Source of the DNA: Nitrososphaeraceae archaeon
GTDB lineage: Archaea > Thermoproteota > Nitrososphaeria > Nitrososphaerales > Nitrososphaeraceae
NCBI GenBank assembly: GCA_009377575.1
Contig: WHTU01000031.1
Coordinates: 1-36,873, forward strand
DNA: 36,873 nt
Reading direction: 5' to 3'
Part shown: positions 15,878 to 23,864 of the stretch, piece by piece
Numbering within the stretch: position 1 is the stretch's first letter
Layout of the letters: every line of letters begins with the position of its first letter
Notes under the pieces: model-generated
Databases searched by the model: none
Told to the model about the DNA's origin: nothing
What the model saw: only the letters and a program-made list of their open reading frames with translations
Position numbers and translations under genes: made by a program

Positions 15878-16708
15878 CTATATGATCAAACTTGAAATAT
15901 TTTCCTTCAATATTCCTTTATCAGATGCCAACTTAAACATTTTCTTAATAGATGTAAGACCTTCGGTTCCCATATCTACTGTCAGCTTGTTTACGTACAT
16001 ACCTATGAATTTGCTGATCACGGCTCTGGCCTGACCTCTGCTATACATCATGGCATAGTCCAATGCGTCCTCAAAATGGTTAAGCCCATATAAGATAGAA
16101 CTTCTAAACAAATTCTCAAATTCTTGTATCTGGAAGTTAGACATGGTTTCTGAACTGGCCACGTTTATTCCAAGTGGAACTGCAAGACCATTAGTAAGAA
16201 CATTCCACCAACTTCCCAGGTCTAGGACCTTTAAAAGACCAAATGTCTCATAAGTTATCTGCCCCTCATGAATTACTAAACCAGCTTCCACCTCTCCATC
16301 CTTTACAATTGTTGGTATCGTGTGAAATGGCATCTGGACGTTAGGGTAGTTCCCTAGCGCAATCCTTGAAATCAGGTATGCTGAGGTCATTCTTCCGGGT
16401 ACGGCAATCTTGGTGTGACCAAGTTCAGAAATAGTAAATCTTTTCTTGGAAATAATCACTGGACCATAATTAAGCCCAAAACTGGCACCACAGGGCAATA
16501 TCACATAATTTCTCAAGTATGCATATGCATGTGCTGAGATCGCTGTGACGTCAAGTTCATGGTTCAATGCCCTCTTGTTAAGGGTTTCAATATCCTCTAT
16601 TACGTGTTTGATCTCAAATGCAGGATTATTCACCTTGCCTGATGCAATTCCATAAAACATGAATGCGTCATCAGCGTCGGGAGTATGACCTAATCTTAAT
16701 TCGACCAC
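15878..16708 (-). CDS. mqnD: MqnA/MqnD-family protein, probably 1,4-dihydroxy-6-naphthoate synthase
   Basis: The 276 residues have the periplasmic-binding-protein-like fold of the VitK2_biosynth family. The opening RLGHTPDADDAFMFYGIASG corresponds to the substrate-binding loop of the MqnD-like branch. ISAHAYAYL (about 58-66), YGPVIISKK, AVPGRMTSAYL and VIHEGQITY follow the family order. MqnD cleaves cyclic dehypoxanthinyl futalosine to dihydroxynaphthoate; MqnA (chorismate dehydratase) is the alternative, as the two share the fold. Length and motif favour MqnD. It converges on mqnE with a 58-bp gap. Confidence 0.7.
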   Translation of the reverse strand: MVELRLGHTPDADDAFMFYGIASGKVNNPAFEIKHVIEDIETLNKRALNHELDVTAISAHAYAYLRNYVILPCGASFGLNYGPVIISKKRFTISELGHTKIAVPGRMTSAYLISRIALGNYPNVQMPFHTIPTIVKDGEVEAGLVIHEGQITYETFGLLKVLDLGSWWNVLTNGLAVPLGINVASSETMSNFQIQEFENLFRSSILYGLNHFEDALDYAMMYSRGQARAVISKFIGMYVNKLTVDMGTEGLTSIKKMFKLASDKGILKENISSLII

Positions 16709-16889
16709 ATAACGTTGATTGTTTCAGAGTCATATATGCTTCTCCTTACCATATGCCAGTCTTAGGGAAAATATTATAAGCTTCTTTCATCGTACGATGG
16801 CGATTTTACTGAATTGGGTAGTAGAATAAGGTAATATGACCGTCTTACTCAACTAGTAGTAAATACCTTGACGGGTAGTGATTCAGATT

Positions 16890-17508
16890 ATGGATCAGAA
16901 AATCCTCAATTCACAGGTAGTAATACATAAACTCTTGTCACTCAAACTCAAAGTCGGGTTGGAAAGCTTTGGAGAGATTATACGAATATGACTCTAGCTT
17001 CGAAGATGGCAAGGGATATCTTCTCAATCATGCCAGTTCCAAAGTACGACTCATAATTATGTACGTCGACTTAGTTGGTTCTACGAATACGAGCATGACC
17101 TTGCCGGTCGACAAACTCGTTACCATTATACGAGCGCTTTCCTATGAAGTGACCTCTGTAATACAGAGCCATGGAGGGTACGTATTAAAGTATGGTAGTG
17201 ATGCAGTTATTGAATTATTTCCTTCAAGTTCTGATAGGATGATCGTTGCATGCAAAAATTCGGTTAAATGTGCTCGGTCTATCTTGATGTGATTAAAAAT
17301 GGAATTAACCCAATATTGAATCAATATGACTACCCTGAGTTCAGCGTAAGATTAAGCATTGACGAAGGAGAGAATGTAGTTGTACTTTATGGACAAGACA
17401 AAAGTTCTTCGACCCAAAGACACGCTATGTCCTAACTATCAGTAATAGCGTCGTGGCTGTCTACGTGTGCCTGCATGCTTTCCGAGTTAGTATAGAATAG
17501 CTCATAGT
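16890..17508 (+). pseudogene. Frameshifted class III nucleotidyl cyclase
   Basis: The frame from ATG 16890 (MDQKILNSQVVIHKLL) shifts near 16965 into a segment of about 107 residues. That segment carries the cyclase core: IIMYVDLVGSTNTSMTLP with the first metal-binding Asp, then SHGGYVLKYGSDAVIELFP with the second Asp. Near 17289 the frame shifts again to DVIKNGINPILNQYD and VRLSIDEGENVVVLYG, the next cyclase strands, and then breaks up. At least three lesions are present. No full catalytic domain can be made, so loss of activity is inferred. Confidence 0.65.
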
Positions 17509-17520
17509 CAATTCACGCAA

Positions 17521-18426
17521 TTGAATTATAAGTATCTAAAGCGAAATAGCATCCTCGAACCTATAATGAGGTTGCCATTCAAGGATACCAAGAACAGTAA
17601 TGTTCAAGAGATAAATTCTATATTCTATCGCGTCGGAGAGTGTTTTATTCGCTCTATATCTCCTAGCATCTCGATGCGGGAGGTAAATGTTATGCTGGCA
17701 GATGGAACCGTAACGCAGGCGCCTACATTCGATATTGGAAGTGTGACGAAATTCTATGAAAACTTGATACGATCCCTATCTGGGTGGCAAAGTTTTGGCA
17801 TATCCAGGTCACAAATCGAGGATTTAAATAGGATCTATTGTGAATTGAGGAAATCTGTGGGCAAGTATGATGTCAAAGGATATTTTGGAATTCAGTTTCA
17901 TGCCCTACCATTCTATCAGGTTAACAAGAAAGTGCTTGACGTGCAAAGAAACCTCAGACGATTGGAAAATGAAAGCATCCAATCTTATTCTCAGATCTCG
18001 CAGCAAGCGGATAATGTGATTAGAGAGGAATTATCATATAGGGGGCTTGAAAACCTCAGCGAGGAAGAGGTATTCAAGAATTTACTTGAAAATGAAGGGC
18101 TCTATGGTGATTTAGTGAAGAAAGCCGAGACAATTGAGAGCGGATTCCCTCAATACCTTGATATTGATTATCAAAAGAAACAATTATTCAAAGAATTGGA
18201 GGACCTTGTAATAGAGCTATATCAAGTTTCACCGGTGCTGATTGATTACAATAAGTTAATGCAGGGGGATGCTGGAGTTGCTTTGTATGTTGATGTTGGG
18301 ACTATTAAGAATGAGAAAACGGGAGCAATTGATCCTTTTGTGAATACTAAACAGATGTCTGCGGTCCACTCAGAACAGATCATAACAGCGCTTCTAGAGG
18401 TGCAAGATGCAATGGATCGAATATGA
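17521..18426 (+). CDS. Unrecognised soluble protein (301 aa)
   Basis: The frame can start at TTG 17521, but ATG 17566 (MRLPFKDTKN) is more likely. Residues about 40-110 look mixed alpha/beta (SISMREVNVMLADGTVTQAPTF). From about 145 to 240 the sequence is highly charged and helical, with coiled-coil-like composition. A short DAGVALYVDVGTIKNEK strand region follows near the C-terminus. I recognise no domain and no catalytic motif. It lies between a dead cyclase gene and the ComA-like gene on the same strand, with 255 bp to the latter. Confidence 0.6.
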   Translation: MNYKYLKRNSILEPIMRLPFKDTKNSNVQEINSIFYRVGECFIRSISPSISMREVNVMLADGTVTQAPTFDIGSVTKFYENLIRSLSGWQSFGISRSQIEDLNRIYCELRKSVGKYDVKGYFGIQFHALPFYQVNKKVLDVQRNLRRLENESIQSYSQISQQADNVIREELSYRGLENLSEEEVFKNLLENEGLYGDLVKKAETIESGFPQYLDIDYQKKQLFKELEDLVIELYQVSPVLIDYNKLMQGDAGVALYVDVGTIKNEKTGAIDPFVNTKQMSAVHSEQIITALLEVQDAMDRI

Positions 18427-18681
18427 CCCCAGCTTTTTCCTGCTCAGTCAGTAAGAGATATGTTACATTAGATTGGTATTGCGCTAAATCCAGAAAATGA
18501 GAATCCGATCTAACATACGAAAACGACATAGTTGTCATGAATAACACCCTTAGGAGGCTATGCTTCACTACCTTTGTGTATTCCTGTGTTGTGTAGCCTG
18601 CCTATATGCGATTATTGATGTATAGATCAAGTGAGCAACTTCCATATATGTAATGAAGCCTAATGAATACTCTTAGTTAAG

Positions 18682-19668
18682 ATGCTTGATGATATAATAA
18701 AGGATCGAATCGACTCGAAAAAACCGCGAGAGGAAGGGCTTACTTACATGATAGATAGGCTACCGAGCATAGATACCGAAGGTATTGAGACTCTCTCGCC
18801 GATAGTAGATATGGTCAAGATCTATGGAGCATATCCACTTTTGATTCCCGATATTATTCTCGAAAAGAAAATAGGGATTTACCACAAGCATGACGTTCAA
18901 GTGTCGCTTGGAAGTACAATAACAGAGTACGCAATTATTGAAAATGTATTTGAGAGGTTCATAACTGAGGCTGCCAGAATAGGCATTGACGTTATAGAAA
19001 TAAGTGAAAACAATCGTGATTTGAGTTTGGACGAAAAAGAAAAAATCGTTAACGCTATTGAATCAAAGGACATGCGGTACTTGTGGAAAATCGGACGGAA
19101 GGATCCTAGGCATCAGCTGACCGTGGAGCAGATTCTTTCAAGAACTGAACAAAGCATCAAGCTCGGTAGTAACAAGGTTATTTTGGAGGCAAATGAAGGG
19201 ATAGGTGTGGGAATTTACGACGAACGCGGAGCGGTAAAATGGCACCTTATGGGCGCTCTCACATCAAAATTTCCTCCGAGAGCATTCGTTTTTGAAGCCC
19301 CCCTTGAATCACAACAATCAGCGCTTATAGCTGAGTTTGGACAGCGAGTAAACTTGGCAGAAGTTAGGCCAGATCTGCTTATGTCTGTCGAAACACAAAG
19401 AAGAGGTTTAATGTCAAAAGCAGCATACGGAGTCTCTTACTTTCGAAAGGATCCTGAAGGCGGTCCTGCATCCAAATTTATCTATTACATAATCAAAACC
19501 AAATACCCTGTGGAACAGAGTGAATTGATCCGGATTAGTCATTTACCTAGGAGAACAATTCAGAATGCCATTGAAGATCTTAAGGAACAAGGATTGGTTC
19601 TAGAGAAAAACAGCCTTGATGACACGCGACGGAAGGCCTATTATCCAGTACTTTCTGAATGGCTCTAA
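18682..19668 (+). CDS. Phosphosulfolactate synthase (ComA)-like protein with C-terminal winged helix
   Basis: Residues 1-250 follow the ComA TIM-barrel: KPREEGLTYMID (14-25), a VDMVK strand (42-46), VQVSLGSTITEYA (72-84), IDVIEIS (102-108), GRKDPRHQ (138-145), SNKVILEANEG (163-173) and FVFEAPLESQQ (202-212). ComA adds sulfite to phosphoenolpyruvate in coenzyme M synthesis. Several expected residues differ here, for example IYGAYPL where ComA has a Gly-Trp-Gly-Thr-type loop, so the reaction is not assured. Residues about 265-328 are a MarR-like winged helix (EQSELIRISHLPRRTIQNAI). It lies 260 bp upstream of phaC on the same strand. Confidence 0.75.
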   Translation: MLDDIIKDRIDSKKPREEGLTYMIDRLPSIDTEGIETLSPIVDMVKIYGAYPLLIPDIILEKKIGIYHKHDVQVSLGSTITEYAIIENVFERFITEAARIGIDVIEISENNRDLSLDEKEKIVNAIESKDMRYLWKIGRKDPRHQLTVEQILSRTEQSIKLGSNKVILEANEGIGVGIYDERGAVKWHLMGALTSKFPPRAFVFEAPLESQQSALIAEFGQRVNLAEVRPDLLMSVETQRRGLMSKAAYGVSYFRKDPEGGPASKFIYYIIKTKYPVEQSELIRISHLPRRTIQNAIEDLKEQGLVLEKNSLDDTRRKAYYPVLSEWL

Positions 19669-19867
19669 TCTTTTCTATTGTTATTTTCAGAACATTTAGT
19701 TGACGTGCGTGAATGTTGAATGAAGTGAATCACATTGACCTGCCGCTGCGTTCCCAACTCTAAACCATGAACAGCGCTTAATTTTAAATACTTCCTGATT
19801 AAGGTCCTCACGCCCAATACTTCTTGCAACTCAAATACGCTTTATCCACCTCAATACAACATCTATA

Positions 19868-19880
19868 AGTTTTTAAATCT
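19868..19880 (+). promoter_or_regulatory. Probable phaC promoter (TATA box)
   Basis: AGTTTTTAAATCT is the best TATA-like element in the 260 bp upstream of phaC. Transcription would start near 19900, leaving a leader of about 25-30 nt that contains a GAAGGAGA Shine-Dalgarno-like block (19896-19903). That block is further from the GTG than usual. Confidence 0.4.
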
Positions 19881-19928
19881 CAGCAGTAAAAATTAGAAGG
19901 AGACAGTTACGTAAGCAGGCGAATATTT

Positions 19929-21122
19929 GTGACCAAACAAGAAGAAACTACCACTGAACAGAGAGTTGAACCCGGTGACGAGGCACTAAAGTTGCCTAAG
20001 TCCAATCACGATCAACCGACTACTGACCCGGATTCGTCGCTAAATTTCGCGCAGGAATTAGTAGACTATTCTAAGCGTTTGGAAACATGTCGAAGGACGC
20101 TCCATCTGGCTGGTAAGACAATAAAAGTAGGAACTACACCCAGTGAAATACTACATGAAACCCGGCATTATACTCTCTTACATTATCGGCCAATGACGAA
20201 CAAGACTTTTTCGACCCCTATACTAGTCGTATATGCCCTTATGAATAAATCGTACATACTTGATCTCCAGCCTGGAAAAAGCTGGATCCAAAATCTTCTT
20301 CGCCAAGGGTTTGATGTATATCTGATTAATTGGAACGCTCCATCCTCTATAGATAAATACACTTCCTTTGATGATTACGTAAATTACTACTTAGATCGTT
20401 GTGTTGGAATTGTCGAGAAAAAAAGGGACGTAGAAAAGGTAACTTTACATGGTTATTGCCTTGGTGCTACGATGTCAGTAATGTATACAGCAACACACCA
20501 GGAAAAAGTTAGAAATCTAGTAACTATTGCCCCCATAATAGATGCCGATCAAGACTCAACAGTCCTCGCAAATTTTGCCAAGAACATAGATGTCGATAAA
20601 CTTGTAGATACATTAGGGAATTTTACTTCTGAACAACTTTACGCTTGCTATTCGATGCTTAAACCCTTTAAGCAGGGGGTAAACAAATACATTAACTTAG
20701 TCCAAAATATTGACAATAAAAAGTTCGTAGAGAACTTTCTGGGAGTTGAGAAATGGCTTTACGATACTCCCCCTATTGCAGGTGAAACATTTAGGCAGTG
20801 GATAAAAGACATTTACCAAAATAACTTGCTTGCAAAAAACGAAATGCGAATAAAAGAAATTTCAGGCAGGGACAATTATGTTACAGATGATCATAATATT
20901 ATAGATCTATCCAAGGTCACAGTACCACTTCTAAATATAGTCGCTGAAGAGGACCACTTGGTTGCGCCGGCGTCCAGCGCTGCATTGAATGACTTGGTCT
21001 CGAGTAAAGATAAACGTTTGATGAGATTTCACACTGGTCATGTAGGGCTTATTGCGAGCAGCTATTCTCAAAATAATGTTTTGCCGAAAGTTGGCCAATG
21101 GATAAAATCTAGATCCCAATGA
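19929..21122 (+). CDS. phaC: Class III poly(3-hydroxyalkanoate) synthase subunit PhaC
   Basis: PhaC polymerises hydroxyacyl-CoA into PHA storage granules. The 397-residue alpha/beta-hydrolase has the lipase-box Cys177 (HGYCLGATMS), Asp342 (AEEDHLV) and His371 (TGHVGL), which form the catalytic triad. LINWNAP and the Tyr-Trp/Asp-containing cap sequence also fit. The length matches class III enzymes, which normally need a PhaE partner. No phaE is seen next to it. The first about 40 residues are acidic and low-complexity, probably disordered. The start is GTG at 19929. Confidence 0.93.
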   Translation: MTKQEETTTEQRVEPGDEALKLPKSNHDQPTTDPDSSLNFAQELVDYSKRLETCRRTLHLAGKTIKVGTTPSEILHETRHYTLLHYRPMTNKTFSTPILVVYALMNKSYILDLQPGKSWIQNLLRQGFDVYLINWNAPSSIDKYTSFDDYVNYYLDRCVGIVEKKRDVEKVTLHGYCLGATMSVMYTATHQEKVRNLVTIAPIIDADQDSTVLANFAKNIDVDKLVDTLGNFTSEQLYACYSMLKPFKQGVNKYINLVQNIDNKKFVENFLGVEKWLYDTPPIAGETFRQWIKDIYQNNLLAKNEMRIKEISGRDNYVTDDHNIIDLSKVTVPLLNIVAEEDHLVAPASSAALNDLVSSKDKRLMRFHTGHVGLIASSYSQNNVLPKVGQWIKSRSQ

Positions 21123-21778
21123 CCTATGATCCAAACCTATGGCCGAAATATCAAATGTGGACCAGATGAGTATTATTCTTTACATGCATTCAGATGATGA
21201 CACTTAGCTCATCAACTCGTCTTTCGCAAGAAGGCATAGACGGTTGTTCACTTCTAGTGAAGATCACATGGTTCTACTTAGTTTAATTGAGTCAGTATTC
21301 AGAATTGTACAATCACACTCTACGGAAAGGTGTAGGATTCGAATCGACTCGATTAAGGTATCAATAAGCTGTTGGGTTTTCTAATTTTTTATCTATCTAA
21401 GATTTGAATTTAAGCCGAACAATATAACTATCAGAATAAGAAAAATACGATACTGTTGGCAAGACCCACGAAACTGCAAAGTATTAGCAGAAGGGAATTG
21501 TACAATGCTTTGTCGTTGCTAAGCGATGTCATGAAGAGAATTCTATTCAAGAGGTAAGTGAATATGTCCACAGAACAATAGCATTACTTGTTACTAAACC
21601 GTACATCAGTCTGATATTTTTGGTGAATAAATGATCGTATTGTCTTGAACAGTGATTAGCGATCATTTATTATTTTCTGAAATACTTAGCCACAAATAGT
21701 TCAACAAAACCCTAGAGTTCCTCTCTGAGTCTATATTACCCGTATTCATAAGGGGCTAATGCCTTCGCAGCCATAAAC
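21123..21778. other. Long intergenic stretch
   Basis: About 650 bp between phaC and the 107-aa gene. It contains a perfect long inverted repeat (listed separately). A short frame near 21440-21560 reads LQSISRRELYNALSLLSDVM, possibly a remnant, but no start or homology supports it. Confidence 0.4.
21626..21671. repeat. Perfect 12-bp inverted repeat with 22-nt spacer
   Basis: AATAAATGATCG (21626-21637) is matched by its exact complement CGATCATTTATT (21660-21671). As RNA it could form a stable hairpin. It could be a processing or termination site, or the trace of a small mobile element. It lies 504 bp after phaC and about 140 bp before the next gene. Confidence 0.6.
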
Positions 21779-21787
21779 CTTTTAAGA
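21779..21787 (+). promoter_or_regulatory. TATA box of the 107-aa gene
   Basis: CTTTTAAGA is centred about 27 bp upstream of the ATG at 21810, so the transcript is probably leaderless. Confidence 0.45.
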
Positions 21788-21809
21788 GATATAAATTTGA
21801 ACTAGGTAT

Positions 21810-22133
21810 ATGCAGTATTTCACAGCACTAAAGATAGGAGAGAAGAGAGTCAAATCAGCTCAGGATATTTTGAAGGCTTACACGGGAAGTGCTATGCCTG
21901 CTTTGGCGTTGAAGGACAACAAATCTGATCAATGGGAGCCAGTAGGGGAAGAGAATTTTTACGGAGTTGTAAAGGAATCAAATGGATACATGATTGTAAT
22001 ATGCGACAAAAATGGCATTGCAAAGAGTCTGGCAAATTGGTTTACTGAGGAAGAAAGAATCAATATAGTAGCAAAAATAAAGTCAGAGCATGCGATGGAG
22101 GAATACGTAGGCAGACTATCTCTTCCGGTCTAA
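21810..22133 (+). CDS. Conserved-looking hypothetical protein (107 aa)
   Basis: A compact alpha/beta protein. A short strand and Lys-rich helix (about 1-25) are followed by GSAMPALALKDN, a second strand pair (FYGVVKES, YMIVICDKNGIAKSLANWF), and an acidic C-terminal helix (EEERINIVAKIKSEHAMEEY). The codon use and the well-placed TATA box support a real gene. I do not recognise the family, and no catalytic residues stand out. It is monocistronic. Confidence 0.6.
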   Translation: MQYFTALKIGEKRVKSAQDILKAYTGSAMPALALKDNKSDQWEPVGEENFYGVVKESNGYMIVICDKNGIAKSLANWFTEEERINIVAKIKSEHAMEEYVGRLSLPV

Positions 22134-22420
22134 TTAGTACTAATTTATTTCGATCTCAAAATTTGCAATTGTATCATTCCGTATTAGATGTGATGATAGT
22201 TTGCGAGCATGTTAGTCTTTATGATATTAAACACGCGTGTTAAGAACTAAAGTTCTTGTGTACACAATCCTCGTCAAACCTCATGCCTTGCATGCATCAC
22301 GATCAACGTAGTGCATAATTAATTTGCTGAAACTGCTTTTAACCACCATTACCAAATTGGTTTGCCTATATGAATAGAATTCGTTTTGTATTTCAATTGT
22401 CATAGAATAATACGAGATGA

Positions 22421-23455
22421 CTAATCTGCCCTCCGATTTTTCCTCTTCCTCTTACTTTGGATGATACCTATTAGCTGATATCCATACTCTAGGTTATGTT
22501 TAACGTGATTGATCCCATGAGACTTGTCTGGAACGAATTTATCGTCAAGGATATTCTCAATGTATATTTTTGACCTTCTCACCGACAGGATCGCATGTTG
22601 AACCTGACTATCTAATAACTTCCTTCCTAATTCTCTTTCCGCTATTTCTTTGAATTCCCTTTCGTCTCCAGCAATATCATAATATTTTTGTAGCTTATTG
22701 TAATTACTACACAGGTCTTTAATGCTATTCAAATCGTACTCAGACAATCCCTGAAGCGCATCACGGACTGACTCTGTAGTTCTTCCTGTTATCTGTGCCA
22801 AACTATCAACGAGACTTTGATCCGATATTACTCTTTCAGCAACTGGTTTACGTACATGACTAACTTCGACCTTAGTAGAGAAATCTAAATTAAAGGATTG
22901 TGCCATATCTTGTTGAGCCTTCCTAGTTCGGTAATATGCTTCAGCATTGTACGAATCAATTAGTACTCCCGAAGCATCTTTTCCACTATGAATTACAGAA
23001 ATTACATTCACAAGTATTTCTGGATAGGATTCTTTTAAGGAGTCGTTGAAACTTTGGTAGTTTTCATTAAGATCCTTATAGATGTTAAAAACGACTTGAT
23101 CAAATGTTTGAAGGTTTTTTTCCTCTGCCCTTCGACCCTTCCTTATCTCTCCCACAGCAATGGTAAGTATATCTGATAATTCAGAATGATCAAAGATATA
23201 TCCAATTTCCCTTGCAGCCTGGACAATTACTCTTACAGCCTCCAAGAAATTCGGCTGAATCTGTAGCTCTCGTACAGAAATTTTTTCTACATAGGACATT
23301 GAAGTAGAAAACAACGGATCATCTGAAGAGATTTTCAAATTGTTGAAATAATGGAGCAGCGCATCGTGCAGGGACTCCCTAAGGAGTGTACTGGCATCCT
23401 CTCGTATATTTTGTTTGAGACCCAAATCCACGCTTTTCCTTTCACTTGCATCCAC
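22421..23455 (-). CDS. Unrecognised helical protein with HD-like C-terminal motif (344 aa)
   Basis: The protein is almost all helical and strongly charged. The only motif I see is KSHGINHVKHNLEYGYQLIG at residues 311-330, which resembles the first helix of HD-type phosphohydrolases (His-Gly-x-x-His-Val). The sequence ends with a Lys/Arg-rich tail instead of the HD and Asp elements that should follow. Either the motif is coincidental or the domain is truncated. ATG at 23455 fits. There is no operon partner. Confidence 0.55.
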   Translation of the reverse strand: MDASERKSVDLGLKQNIREDASTLLRESLHDALLHYFNNLKISSDDPLFSTSMSYVEKISVRELQIQPNFLEAVRVIVQAAREIGYIFDHSELSDILTIAVGEIRKGRRAEEKNLQTFDQVVFNIYKDLNENYQSFNDSLKESYPEILVNVISVIHSGKDASGVLIDSYNAEAYYRTRKAQQDMAQSFNLDFSTKVEVSHVRKPVAERVISDQSLVDSLAQITGRTTESVRDALQGLSEYDLNSIKDLCSNYNKLQKYYDIAGDEREFKEIAERELGRKLLDSQVQHAILSVRRSKIYIENILDDKFVPDKSHGINHVKHNLEYGYQLIGIIQSKRKRKNRRAD

Positions 23456-23864
23456 GTTTTTTTGACTCTCCTATTGGTATAAGTACTCACCACCATGCAT
23501 GACTAATTGCATGGTTGGAATAATTTTCTTCAATGAATACAATTCTAACAGGAATAAGTGTTTCACATTACTTAAATATGTCATGACCATATTTAACGTT
23601 ACTATGTACGAGTAATTTTATCACTATACCTGAGCTAGTAGAATTTATTAATCGCAATAGTAGGATAGATCTCTATTCCATCTTCCTTTATGTAGAATTA
23701 CGTGGTAAAGTCAGCAATCTTTCTATCATCAATGCATTCCATTCTGCTAATCGACGAATCATTATCAACAGGAAGATGCTTCCGATTTTTCATTGTTCAA
23801 TATTACTAATATCTCATTTTTCCATTTTCTTTTAATTGTTATGTACAACTAGCTCATACAGCTA
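23456..23864. other. Intergenic stretch
   Basis: About 400 bp between two minus-strand genes. Near 23490-23520 there is a short inverted repeat (ACCATGCA...TGCATGGT) just upstream of the 344-aa gene, possibly an operator. No gene-like frame is seen. Confidence 0.4.

Noticed and set aside
22234-22249. Palindromic ACACGCGTGT in the gap after the 107-aa gene
   Set aside because: A short 10-bp palindrome, single copy, not near a start codon; not strong enough to call an operator.
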